Assembly: GCA_023410535.1 (NCBI GenBank)
Contig: JAEYPR010000032.1
Coordinates: 69,025-133,024 of the forward strand
Reading direction: 5' to 3'
Length of the DNA: 64,000 bases
From: Bacillota bacterium
GTDB lineage: Bacteria; Bacillota; UBA4882; UBA8346
A program made the translations under genes and the position numbers. The notes beneath the pieces were generated by a model. It had not been told where the DNA came from. It was given only the letters and a program-made list of their open reading frames with translations, and searched no databases. Shown here in pieces: positions 22,348 through 31,364 of this stretch (positions are counted from its first letter, which is position 1; each line of letters begins with the position of its first letter).

Positions 22348-23208
22348 TTAGTTGAAATTCAAGAACAACCGATTGGCCTCAACCCGCAGATCCCGTTCCA
22401 GCCGTTCCGCCAGCAAGACATCTTCCATATGAAAGAATCCTTTGATTCCCGCCACAAACGCGGCTGCTTTTAAAGCGCCTTCAGCGTAAATTGCCCGGGA
22501 GTAGGAACGGTGGGTGATCTCCAACTCGTCCGCTTCCCCGGCGAACAGGACTTGATGCATGCCGACAAGTCCTGTTGGTTGTGATGAATGGACGCCAATC
22601 ACTCCGGCGGATTTTTTGGCGTGACCGCCATCGCAACCTTCGCCGTGACGGGCACTGCTTTGCTGTTTGATCTGGGCGACCTCATTGGCGATTTTTAAAG
22701 CGGTTCCCGAAGGAATGCCGTTTTTATCGCGGTGGCAGGACTCGGTGATCTCAATGTCATAATAGGGAATTAACCGGGTAACGGTCTTGACGATCGACAG
22801 TAACAGATTGATTCCCACGGCAATATTCGGGGCATAGACCAAACCGACTTTATATTGTTGAACCAGTTGCTTCAACTCATAGAGTTGCGAGTTATTGAAC
22901 CCGGTTGTACCGATGACCATATGTATCCCGTTTTCCGCTAAAATCCGGGCATTTTTTAAAGTGGCTTCCGGAGTGGTGAAATCAATCGCCACTTTAAACT
23001 TTTTCGCTTTGATCTCTTGGCGCAGCTCATCGGCGGCGGCAATGACCAATTCGGTAGGGCGTTTCAAAACAGCCGCTAATGACCGGTCCGCTTTTGAGCT
23101 ATCGGGTTTGGCAATCACTGAAGTCAGTTCGAAGTCGGGCGCATTCAGCAATTGCTCGGCAACCACCGCTCCGGTCCGTCCTAATCCTAATAAACAAACC
23201 TTTAACAT
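22348..23208 (-). CDS. dapB: 4-hydroxy-tetrahydrodipicolinate reductase (divergent DapB)
   Basis: This 286-residue NAD(P)H-dependent reductase belongs to the diaminopimelate/lysine pathway. The Rossmann start is VCLLGLGRTG, then AIDFTTPEA, VIGTTGF, YAPNIAVGINLL and the substrate loop GIPSGTA. The catalytic block is ESCHRDK: the first His of the usual HHRxK is Cys158, while His159 and Lys162 remain. The N-terminal GxGRMG is also changed to GLGRTG. The start at 23208 is internal to a longer frame that runs into the leader. Expression is controlled by a c-di-AMP riboswitch upstream. Confidence 0.85.
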   Translation of the reverse strand: MLKVCLLGLGRTGAVVAEQLLNAPDFELTSVIAKPDSSKADRSLAAVLKRPTELVIAAADELRQEIKAKKFKVAIDFTTPEATLKNARILAENGIHMVIGTTGFNNSQLYELKQLVQQYKVGLVYAPNIAVGINLLLSIVKTVTRLIPYYDIEITESCHRDKNGIPSGTALKIANEVAQIKQQSSARHGEGCDGGHAKKSAGVIGVHSSQPTGLVGMHQVLFAGEADELEITHRSYSRAIYAEGALKAAAFVAGIKGFFHMEDVLLAERLERDLRVEANRLFLNFN

Positions 23209-23242
23209 GAAAGACACCCCTTTCGTGATCGGAATCATCGTA

Positions 23243-23420
23243 ATAAAAAAACCATGGGGGACGCCATGGTCAAGCAAAACGCCATGTTCCACCTCTCTTT
23301 CAACGCTGACGAGGTTAGCTGACGGGTTCGGAGCGTAGAGTGCCCCTACATCAATGATGATTCACCCCAAAAAATGGTTCCCCCGTTTCCCTTGCCAAGG
23401 GAATTTAGCGGTTTAGGTTA
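23243..23420 (-). promoter_or_regulatory. c-di-AMP (ydaO-type) riboswitch of dapB
   Basis: On the minus strand the conserved elements appear in order: GGGGGAACCATTTTTTGGGG then TGAATCA (about 23387-23360), GTAGGGGC, and CCGAACCCGTCAGCTAACC then TCGTCAGCG (about 23331-23304). The aptamer spans roughly 23420-23291. A terminator follows at 23270-23243 (ACCATGGCG...CCATGGT with seven T). In the known class, c-di-AMP binding turns the downstream gene off. Confidence 0.92.
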
Positions 23421-23438
23421 ATGTTGAATCGTGTTGCT

Positions 23439-23467
23439 ATTATAACGTGAGCGGAGCGATGTTTGAA
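23439..23467 (-). promoter_or_regulatory. Promoter of the dapB riboswitch
   Basis: On the minus strand TATAAT (23444-23439) with TTCAAA 17 bp upstream (23467-23462). Confidence 0.65.
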
Positions 23468-23640
23468 TCGGGAGATTTTTGGAAAAAGGAACATAATCGG
23501 AATGTAGCGGGTTGACTCGAAACGGTTATAATGAGACGAAGGTTTTGAAATATTGCATTTCTAGCGGAATATTCCCAGCAAAGCAGGTATTTTAGCTTTT
23601 GCGCCAGAATATGAACGATCAAATTTCAAGGAGGAGCATT

Positions 23641-24798
23641 ATGGGCAAGACAAAACGACAATTGTATGCAGCCGCTTTTCTGGCGGAGATCAGTTACGGC
23701 CTGTTTATCTTGGTGGCTTCGTTAATGGCGGTGAAAGTGATTGCCAGTCCGTTCATGTTGGGAATGACCGGAACGTTGCATATCGGAACCCGGATTATTG
23801 GGAATTATATTTTCGGACAGCTATCCGACCGGATCGGGCGGAAGACTTTGATGATCCTCTCCTGCGTCATGAATATCGCCGCGTTTGCGATTTTAGCTTT
23901 TGCCAACAGCCAAGCGATATTTTTGGCTTATTTCGTCGCCGGGATCGGGAACGCCATTTTTTGGCCGGTAATTGAGGCCTGGATTGGTCATGGCACCAGC
24001 AATGAAAATCTACTTCGCTTTTTAGGCACCTTTGGTCTGGCTTTTACCGGCGGCGTGACCTTGGGCAATCTTTCCGGCGGGGTTTTTACCAAGATCGGAC
24101 CGGAAATTTCACTCATCTTCGGCAGCCTCTTGACAGTAGTGGTCGGCGGACTGATCTGGGGGGCTTCCGAAACAAATCCTGAACCGGCTGAAACGGGTCA
24201 CAGCCCAGCGAATGCGGCCGGTCATACGCTCCACCCGAAGTTGCGGCAGGCCTTTCTGTATATCGGATGGGTGGCCAACTTCGCCACCTGGACGGCCATT
24301 GGGATCAACCGGTTTCTCTTTGCCAAGCTGGGAGTGAAATTAGGAATCGATCCGTCCATGATCGGGACCATCAATGCGACGATGTACGTTTTTTGGTTTA
24401 TGATGTTTGGGGTGATGATGTGTTGGCGGTTTTGGATTTATAAGATCAAACCGTTAATCCTCTTTCAGGGACTGGGGCTGGCGGCCTTGATTGTGATGGG
24501 GTTGTTTCCCGGTCAAACGACGTTCTTCATTACCTTTGGTTTGTTTGGCGTCAGCGCGGCCATGACCTATCTATCGAGTATGTTTTATGGTCAAAACGCC
24601 GCAACTGACCGGGGGCACAAAAGCGGACTGCATGAAATGATCTTAGGTTGCGGAATGTTGGTCGGACCGTTCTGCGGCGGATTGGTGGCTCAAATGATTT
24701 CATTGCAAGCTCCGTTCCTTTTCTCAGCGATAATGGTCGGACTGGCGATGATTGTTGAAACGGTTATGTTTCTCAATGTAAGGTTTAAGGCAATTTAA
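23641..24798 (+). CDS. MFS transporter
   Basis: This 385-residue protein has about 12 hydrophobic segments and the MFS motif between segments 2 and 3 (GQLSDRIGRKTLMI). The first six segments are linked to the rest by a short polar loop near residues 178-200 (SETNPEPAETGHS). The ATG at 23641 follows AAGGAGGAGC. There is no neighbouring gene in the same unit, and the substrate cannot be inferred. Confidence 0.9.
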   Translation: MGKTKRQLYAAAFLAEISYGLFILVASLMAVKVIASPFMLGMTGTLHIGTRIIGNYIFGQLSDRIGRKTLMILSCVMNIAAFAILAFANSQAIFLAYFVAGIGNAIFWPVIEAWIGHGTSNENLLRFLGTFGLAFTGGVTLGNLSGGVFTKIGPEISLIFGSLLTVVVGGLIWGASETNPEPAETGHSPANAAGHTLHPKLRQAFLYIGWVANFATWTAIGINRFLFAKLGVKLGIDPSMIGTINATMYVFWFMMFGVMMCWRFWIYKIKPLILFQGLGLAALIVMGLFPGQTTFFITFGLFGVSAAMTYLSSMFYGQNAATDRGHKSGLHEMILGCGMLVGPFCGGLVAQMISLQAPFLFSAIMVGLAMIVETVMFLNVRFKAI

Positions 24799-24817
24799 TA
24801 TCGAGAATTGACATGAC

Positions 24818-25045
24818 CCCTGGCAAGTGGTAAAATTGTTGGCAGGTAGTGTCAATACTGGATTTTCGGGAATAATTAACCATCAAATTGTATAAAATTT
24901 CATTTCATAAAAAATGGTAAATTTTTCTCGTTGCAACCCTGAAAATGTTGCAATGATTCAATTTAAGTCTGGCGACTGTTCCATAGAGGTTGGTGGCCGC
25001 TTTGTTTCGTAAATTACTAAAAATTTCCGGACAAGCGGTTTTTCT
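24818..25045 (+). ncRNA. Candidate small RNA or leader transcript
   Basis: TTGACA (24818-24823), a 17-bp spacer and TAAAAT (24841-24846) form a near-consensus promoter. About 200 bp later CCGCTTTGT...ACAAGCGG followed by TTTTTC (24997-25045) could be a terminator. No ORF lies between. The stretch from 25046 to 25271 holds further inverted sequences (TGTCGCA...TGCGACA at about 25098-25142) and the leader of the binding-protein gene. Alternatively this is an attenuated leader of the dpp operon. Confidence 0.4.
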
Positions 25046-25271
25046 TCATCAAAACCGAGTCAACGTAATGTGGTTGAATAGGGGAATCCCATTTGCAGCG
25101 ATGTGTCGCATTAAATACTCGGAGACCGTCGTGATTGCGACATGTTTCATTTAACCATAAGATGCAATAAATACTCCAATTAGCCTTTCTGATGCCTCGT
25201 TCGAAGGCGGGGAAAGATGATTAACGATTTATTGCAACTTATATAGTAGAAAAAATGAGGAGGATAAGATT

Positions 25272-26813
25272 ATGCGCAAGTTTCTATTACTTGTCATGGT
25301 GATGCTGGTGATTGTGTCAGCCTGCGGCATTGGCTTCGCGGCATCCCAGAAGGTTTTGGTCTACGCAAAAGGTTCCGATCCCCGGGGTTTGGATCCGGCG
25401 TACGTCGATGACGGCGAATCGGCCAAAATTATTGTTAACATCTACGATGGTTTGGTCCGTTACAAACCGGGCAGCACCGATGTGCAACCGGCTTTGGCCA
25501 CCTCTTGGACGCAAAGCAAAGACGGTTTGGTTTGGACCTTTAAGCTTCGTCAAGGCGTGAAGTTCCACGACGGTACTCCTTTCAATGCCGAAGCTGTCAA
25601 ATTCAGCATTGAACGGCAATTGCCACCGAAAGCCACCGATGATATGCCGTATGCTTCCTTCACCTTTGAACCGGTGAAAAAAGTGGAAGCGATCGATCCG
25701 TCCACCGTCAAGATTACCTTAAGCCATCCGTATGCGCCGTTTTTGGCCAACATTGCAATGGCCTTGGCGGCTCCGATTGTCAGTCCGACCGCTGTGAAAA
25801 AATACGGCGCTTCTTACATCCAACATCCGGTTGGAACCGGCGCTTACAAGTTTGTCAAATGGGACAAAGACCAACAGATCGTCTTAGAACGGAACACAAG
25901 CTACTGGGGCAAACGACCGGTTGCTGACCGGATCATCTTCAAGACCACCAAAGAAAACTCCGTCCGGGCCAGCGAATTGATGACCGGCGCCATCGATATC
26001 ATGGACGGCGTCGACCCCAACGATGTGAAAAAATTAGAAGCCAGCGGTATGAAAGTATTAAAATACCCGGGAATGAACATCAACTACATGGGTTTCCTCT
26101 GCCACAAGAAACCCTTTAACGATGTTCGTGTCCGTCGGGCCATCTCCATGGCGATCAACCGCGCCGATTTGGTTAAATACCTCTACCAAGGCGTCGCTCA
26201 AGTCGCTAACGGTCCGTTACCGAGCTTTATCCCTGGTTACGATCCGAAGTTGACTCCGTTGAGCTTTAATCAAGCGGAAGCCAAGAAACTGTTGGCCGAA
26301 GCCGGCTATAAAGATGGATTCACCTTCAATATCATTACCTACTCCAACCCGCGCCCGTATAACCCGGCAACCGGTGTGAAACTGGCGGAAGCGGTCCAAG
26401 CCGAACTGTTGAAGATTGGCGTGAAGACCAACATCAAAGTGTATCCTTGGACTGAATACAAGACCGTCCTGATGAAGGGCGAGGAAGGCGACGCCTTCTT
26501 CTACGGCTGGATCGGCGATAACGGCGACGCCGACAACTTCCTGTCGCTCTTGGACAGCAGCCAAATCGACTCCAGCTTGAACTCGGCTAAATATAAAAAC
26601 GCCAAAGTCGACGAATTATTGAAACAAGGTACGTTGGTGCTCGATCCGAAAGCTCGGGTAAAGATCTATCAAGATCTGCAAAAAGTGTTGGTTGAAGAAG
26701 CTCCTTGGGTATTCATCAGCCATGCCACGGATCTCTACGCGGTTCGTCCGAATGTTAAGAACTTCCAGGCTCATCCCACCGGGGTTGCTTGGTTGGAAGG
26801 CGTCGATAAGTAA
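25272..26813 (+). CDS. dppA: Peptide/nickel-type ABC transporter substrate-binding protein
   Basis: This 513-residue family 5 solute-binding protein (DppA/OppA/NikA type) binds its ligand outside the membrane and delivers it to the permeases encoded downstream. It has a signal sequence with a possible lipobox (IVSAC, Cys17-18) or a signal peptidase I site (GFAAS). The family block WTFKLRQGVKFHDGTPFNAEAVKFSIER is near residues 80-107. GAGGAGG precedes the ATG. Codon use is biased to CC-ending codons, as in highly expressed genes. The ligand is probably a peptide, but sugar-oligomer binding members exist. Confidence 0.92.
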   Translation: MRKFLLLVMVMLVIVSACGIGFAASQKVLVYAKGSDPRGLDPAYVDDGESAKIIVNIYDGLVRYKPGSTDVQPALATSWTQSKDGLVWTFKLRQGVKFHDGTPFNAEAVKFSIERQLPPKATDDMPYASFTFEPVKKVEAIDPSTVKITLSHPYAPFLANIAMALAAPIVSPTAVKKYGASYIQHPVGTGAYKFVKWDKDQQIVLERNTSYWGKRPVADRIIFKTTKENSVRASELMTGAIDIMDGVDPNDVKKLEASGMKVLKYPGMNINYMGFLCHKKPFNDVRVRRAISMAINRADLVKYLYQGVAQVANGPLPSFIPGYDPKLTPLSFNQAEAKKLLAEAGYKDGFTFNIITYSNPRPYNPATGVKLAEAVQAELLKIGVKTNIKVYPWTEYKTVLMKGEEGDAFFYGWIGDNGDADNFLSLLDSSQIDSSLNSAKYKNAKVDELLKQGTLVLDPKARVKIYQDLQKVLVEEAPWVFISHATDLYAVRPNVKNFQAHPTGVAWLEGVDK

Positions 26814-26837
26814 TCTCTTTTAATTGAAAAAGGTTAC

Positions 26838-26861
26838 AGGGATGCGCTGCGGCGCATCCCT
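26838..26861 (+). repeat. Intercistronic hairpin after dppA
   Basis: AGGGATGCGC pairs perfectly with GCGCATCCCT around a 4-nt loop, without a T run. It probably protects the dppA message so that the binding protein is made in excess of the permeases. Confidence 0.6.
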
Positions 26862-27044
26862 TCCTATGCTATATCGTTGCAATAAATTTTAACGAATTTT
26901 CCCAGCTTCAAAGCATGGCTGGAAAAGATTAAGGTGGAATTGATTGCAATGGAGTGTACTGGTTTTTGAAATACTTTTTGTTCGATAAGTTGAAGTCCAT
27001 CGTTTTGCCGAGGTTCAACTTCGTTGCAAAGCAAGGAGATAGCG

Positions 27045-28049
27045 ATGTTAAAATATATTATCAAACGTTTATTAATGTTAATACCGGTGCTGTTTGGGGT
27101 CAGTTTATTCGTCTTTATCGTGATGCATTTATTTACGGGGGACCCGGCGACGTTGATGTTGGGTCAGCACGCCACGGTGGAACAAGTTGCAGCGCTGCGG
27201 GAACAATTGGGTTTAAACGATCCGATTTGGGTCCAATTTGGCCGTTTTCTCTGGCAATTGCTCCATGGTGATTTGGGTGTTTCATTAATGTCTCATACCC
27301 CTGTGACCACTGAGCTGTTTAGTCGCTTCCCGGCAACAATTGAGTTGGCGCTCTTCAGTTTGTTTATTGCGACGGTGGTCGGCGTAACCGTGGGAGTCAT
27401 CTCGGCGGTCAAACGGTATTCGTTTTTCGATTATTTCAGCATGATCGGCGCCTTGCTCGGCGTGTCCATGCCCATCTTCTGGTTGGGATTAATTTTGATT
27501 ATTGTCTTTTCCCTCAATCTGCACTGGCTGCCGGTTGCTTCAAGGATTGATTATGGAATGGAGCCAGCCACGATAACTCACTTATATTTATTGGACAGTA
27601 TTTTAACGGGAAATTGGGATGCTTTCTGGAATTCGTTGCGCCATATTATCCTTCCGGGTACTGCATTGGCTGCTTATTCCATGGCGATTATTGCCCGGAT
27701 GACCCGTTCCACCATGCTCGAAGTGATCCGGCAGGATTATATCCGGACCGCCCGGGCCAAGGGGTTGGATGAAAAAACTGTTATCAACCACCATGCCTTG
27801 AAAAATGCCTTGATTCCCATCGTTACCGTGGTTGGTCTGCAACTCGGCTTTCTCTTGGGGGGGGCGGTGTTGACGGAGACCGTCTTTAACTGGCCCGGTA
27901 TCGGGAGTTACATTGTATCGGCGATTATGGCTTCGGATTTCGCGGTGGTGCAGGGCAGCGTTATATTAGTGGCGACCATTTTCGTTGTGGTCAATCTGCT
28001 GGTGGACTTGCTCTATGCTTACCTGGATCCGCGCATTCATTATAATTAA
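27045..28049 (+). CDS. dppB: ABC transporter permease, DppB type
   Basis: This 334-residue inner membrane permease has an N-terminal anchor (LKYIIKRLLMLIPVLFGVSLFVFIVMH) and about six transmembrane segments. The EAA-like loop that contacts the ATPase is YIRTARAKGLDEKTVINHHALKNALIPIV (about residues 232-260). The ATG at 27045 is preceded by AAGGAG. It follows dppA by 231 bp and precedes dppC. Confidence 0.94.
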   Translation: MLKYIIKRLLMLIPVLFGVSLFVFIVMHLFTGDPATLMLGQHATVEQVAALREQLGLNDPIWVQFGRFLWQLLHGDLGVSLMSHTPVTTELFSRFPATIELALFSLFIATVVGVTVGVISAVKRYSFFDYFSMIGALLGVSMPIFWLGLILIIVFSLNLHWLPVASRIDYGMEPATITHLYLLDSILTGNWDAFWNSLRHIILPGTALAAYSMAIIARMTRSTMLEVIRQDYIRTARAKGLDEKTVINHHALKNALIPIVTVVGLQLGFLLGGAVLTETVFNWPGIGSYIVSAIMASDFAVVQGSVILVATIFVVVNLLVDLLYAYLDPRIHYN

Positions 28050-28183
28050 TCTGACAGCAGAGAATTGCTTGAAAACGTACGAACAAAAACAATCCATCAA
28101 TGGATTATCCAATGAATTAAGGGATATATGGGTGTGGTGCTATTTATCGATTGGGCTGCACCATATATGGTAAGGAGAACATT

Positions 28184-29071
28184 ATGTCGGTGGAATTAGA
28201 GACCGAATTCAAAACTGCCGCGGTCGAACAGGCTTCGCCCTGGCAGGAGTTTTGGAAGGTTTTCAGCCGGAACAAAACGGCAATGCTGGGTCTAATTATC
28301 TTGAGCCTGCTGGTGTTCGTCGCGATCTTCGGGCACTGGCTGTCTCCTTATGATTATCGTGCGAGTAGCATGCCGGAGAGTCTGCAACCGCCGAGCGCGG
28401 CCCACTGGTTGGGAACCGACGAACTCGGCCGGGATATGCTGAGCCGGATTATCTATGGCGCTCATGTTTCGTTGCGGGTGGGGTTGGAAGCGGTTTTAAT
28501 CTCGTTGCTGCTCGGCATCACCATTGGCGCATCCGCCGGTTATTACGGCGGTAAGGTCGACCAGCTGTTGATGCGGCTGATGGATATTATGCTGGCCTTT
28601 CCGTCGTTGCTGTTGGCCATCGCGTTTATGGCCGTCTTGGGACGGGGTATCGACAACGCGATTATCGCCATCGGTATCGTGGCGATTCCCGAATATGCCC
28701 GGATTGTCCGGGGTTCGGTTTTGTCGGTGAAAGAAAACGATTATGTTCAAGCCGCACGCGCGCTTGGCAATAACGATTTTCAAGTGATTGCCCACCATGT
28801 TTTGCCCAATGTGATGGCGCCGATTATCGTCCGGGCGACCTTGGGAATTTCCGGCGCAATCTTGGAAGCGGCCGCCTTGGGCTTCTTAGGCTTGGGCGTC
28901 CAACCGCCCGAAGCGGAGTGGGGCGCCATGCTGGGCAGCGGCCGTTCGGCGATTTTTTCGGCCCCGCATATCGTGACTTTCCCCGGGATCGCCATTACCA
29001 TTACGGTGTTAGCGTTTAACCTTTTGGGTGACGGACTGCGGGACGCCCTCGACCCCAGAATGAAACAGTAA
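28184..29071 (+). CDS. dppC: ABC transporter permease, DppC type
   Basis: This 295-residue permease partners DppB. It has the N-terminal DppC extension (WQEFWKVFSRNKTAMLGLIIL), the conserved LGTDELGRDMLSRIIYGAHVSL block, and the EAA loop YVQAARALGNNDFQVIAHHVLPNVMAPI. The ATG at 28184 follows AAGGAG. The 134-bp gap to dppB contains a possible GGTGC/GCACC hairpin. It is followed 50 bp later by the first ATPase. Confidence 0.94.
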   Translation: MSVELETEFKTAAVEQASPWQEFWKVFSRNKTAMLGLIILSLLVFVAIFGHWLSPYDYRASSMPESLQPPSAAHWLGTDELGRDMLSRIIYGAHVSLRVGLEAVLISLLLGITIGASAGYYGGKVDQLLMRLMDIMLAFPSLLLAIAFMAVLGRGIDNAIIAIGIVAIPEYARIVRGSVLSVKENDYVQAARALGNNDFQVIAHHVLPNVMAPIIVRATLGISGAILEAAALGFLGLGVQPPEAEWGAMLGSGRSAIFSAPHIVTFPGIAITITVLAFNLLGDGLRDALDPRMKQ

Positions 29072-29121
29072 GTCAAGTCGTTCACACAGGCCCGAGTTAT
29101 TTTCTGAGTAGGAGATTAATC

Positions 29122-30102
29122 ATGGCTGATTTAATTCGAGTAGAAAATTTGCAGACCCAGTTTCAGTCCGCCGGTAAACTGGTTCGTGCCGTTGATAATG
29201 TCAGTTTCGCGCTGAAGGAGAAAGAAACGGTCGCGATCGTCGGCGAGTCGGGGAGCGGTAAGTCCGTCACCTCACTTTCGATTATGCGTTTAGTACCCAA
29301 TCCGCCGGGGAAAATCGTCGGCGGCCGGGTGGTTTTTCACGATGAAGATCTATTAACCCTTCCCGATGCGCGGATGCGCCAAATCCGGGGCAACAAGATC
29401 TCCATGATCTTTCAGGAACCGATGACTTCGCTTAACCCGGTCCACCGGGTGGGCGATCAGATTTGTGAAGCGATCATGCTTCATCAAGGGTTGAGTAAAA
29501 CGGAGGCTTGGGACAAGACTGTCAATATCTTGCGGACGATCGGAATTCCTTCCCCGGAGAAACGGGTGCGCGACTATCCCCACCAGCTTTCCGGTGGAAT
29601 GCGGCAACGGGTGATGATCGCCATGGCCTTATCGTGCCATCCCGACCTGTTGATTGCCGATGAACCGACCACCGCTTTGGATGTGACGATTCAAGCTCAG
29701 ATCCTGGATTTGATGCGGAAGATGCGCGAAGAATTCGGTATGGCGATCATGTTGATCACCCACGACCTGGGAGTTGTGGCCGAGATGGCGCACCGGGTAG
29801 TTGTCATGTATGCCGGTCGGATTGTGGAGGAAGCGTCGGTGCAGGAGATCTTCGCCGATCCGTTTCACCCCTATACCATCGGTTTGTTAAAGTCGATCCC
29901 GCGTCTCGGCGGCGACCGGAGCCGTTTGTACGTGATCGACGGGTCGGTGCCGGACCTCAGCCGTTTGCCGGAAGGGTGCGCCTTCCATCCCCGTTGTCCG
30001 GAAGCCGGACCGCGCTGTCGCCGGGAACGCCCGGAATTGGTCAGCCACGGTGATAACCGCCGCATTGCCTGCTGGTTGCGGAGTGAGGGAGGGATCGCCT
30101 AA
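29122..30102 (+). CDS. dppD: ABC transporter ATP-binding protein, DppD type
   Basis: This 326-residue ATPase energises the peptide-type transporter. Walker A is GESGSGKS, the signature LSGGMRQR, Walker B LLIADEPTTALD, and the His-loop LITHDLGVV. The C-terminal oligopeptide-transporter domain has the iron-sulfur-like Cys block CAFHPRCPEAGPRCRRERP. Its TAA overlaps the ATG of dppF by one base (TAATG), so the two subunits are coupled. Confidence 0.95.
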   Translation: MADLIRVENLQTQFQSAGKLVRAVDNVSFALKEKETVAIVGESGSGKSVTSLSIMRLVPNPPGKIVGGRVVFHDEDLLTLPDARMRQIRGNKISMIFQEPMTSLNPVHRVGDQICEAIMLHQGLSKTEAWDKTVNILRTIGIPSPEKRVRDYPHQLSGGMRQRVMIAMALSCHPDLLIADEPTTALDVTIQAQILDLMRKMREEFGMAIMLITHDLGVVAEMAHRVVVMYAGRIVEEASVQEIFADPFHPYTIGLLKSIPRLGGDRSRLYVIDGSVPDLSRLPEGCAFHPRCPEAGPRCRRERPELVSHGDNRRIACWLRSEGGIA

Positions 30103-31073
30103 TGGCTGAGTTAGTTGTCGTAAATAATCTAAAAAAGTATTTCCCGGTGGATCGGAGCATCACCGGAAAAGTGCGTTCCAGCGTCCAAGCGGTCGACAAT
30201 ATCAGTTTCGCGATTAAAGAAGGAGAAACCCTGGGATTGGTCGGCGAGAGCGGTTGCGGCAAAACGACGGTCGGCCGGTTGCTGCTGCGCCTGATCGAAC
30301 CGACGGCCGGCCAGATCTTGTTTAACGGGACGGACCTTGCGAAAGTCTCCCCGGCCAAACTGCGCCAACTCCGGCGCGAGATGCAAATTATTTTCCAAGA
30401 CCCCTACGGTTCCCTCAATCCCCGGATGAACGTGGCTCAGATCATCAGCGAGCCGTTGATCCGGCACGGCTTGGCCAAGGCTTCGGAATGCCGCGCCAAG
30501 GTGGCGGAACTGATGTCGTTGGTGGGCTTGGATCCTGCTTATGCGCGCCGTTATCCCCATGAGTTCAGCGGCGGTCAACGGCAACGGATTGGAATCGCGC
30601 GGGCTTTAGCGACCCGGCCGCGTCTGATCGTCTGCGACGAGCCTGTCTCGGCGCTGGATGTTTCCATTCAGTCGCAAGTGTTAAACCTGCTTAAAGATTT
30701 ACAGGGTGAGTTCGGCTTGACCTATCTCTTCATCGCCCATGGTCTCAACGTGGTGAAACACGTCAGCGACCGCGTCGGGGTGATGTATTTGGGGAAGATG
30801 GTTGAGTTGGCGGAAAGTGACGAACTCTACAACAATCCGCAACATCCGTACACTCAGGCGTTGTTGTCGGCGATTCCCGAGCCCGATCCGACCGCCAAAC
30901 GCGAACGGATCATTTTGACCGGGGATGTCCCCAGCCCGATCAATCCACCGCAGGGTTGCCGCTTCCATACCCGTTGCCCGAAAGCGATGCCGGTCTGCAG
31001 CCAAACCGATCCGGTCTTCAAAGCGGACGCCAACAATCATTGGGTAGCCTGTCATTTAGTTAATCATCCATGA
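30102..31073 (+). CDS. dppF: ABC transporter ATP-binding protein, DppF type
   Basis: This 323-residue second ATPase has Walker A GESGCGKT, signature FSGGQRQR, Walker B LIVCDEPVSALD, and the C-terminal GCRFHTRCPKAMPVC Cys block. It starts at the ATG overlapping the dppD stop and is the last gene of the five-gene operon; a terminator follows. Confidence 0.95.
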   Translation: MAELVVVNNLKKYFPVDRSITGKVRSSVQAVDNISFAIKEGETLGLVGESGCGKTTVGRLLLRLIEPTAGQILFNGTDLAKVSPAKLRQLRREMQIIFQDPYGSLNPRMNVAQIISEPLIRHGLAKASECRAKVAELMSLVGLDPAYARRYPHEFSGGQRQRIGIARALATRPRLIVCDEPVSALDVSIQSQVLNLLKDLQGEFGLTYLFIAHGLNVVKHVSDRVGVMYLGKMVELAESDELYNNPQHPYTQALLSAIPEPDPTAKRERIILTGDVPSPINPPQGCRFHTRCPKAMPVCSQTDPVFKADANNHWVACHLVNHP

Positions 31074-31116
31074 AGCAATTGCATAACCTAAGCGAGGTGC
31101 AAAAGTAATTTCAAAC

Positions 31117-31149
31117 TAAAAATACTGGCGTAATGCTAGTATTTTTTTT
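31117..31149 (+). terminator. Terminator of the dpp operon
   Basis: AAAATACTGGC-type stem pairing with GCTAGTATTTT, followed by eight or more T residues. Confidence 0.8.
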
Positions 31150-31364
31150 AGCAGCCCCAACCCAGAATTTCAGTGAAAATGGTAAACCAATCTCCGCCAA
31201 GCCGTAAACGACCTGGCTAGACATATAAAAACATTTAAAAGCCCCTTCAGGGCTCGGCAGGACTTGAGACCGTTTTCCACTTAGCCCTGACCTTCAGCAT
31301 ATTTTCGAATTCGCCGAAACAAAATATAGACTTTATTAAGCAACCAACTTGGGAGGAGATTATA

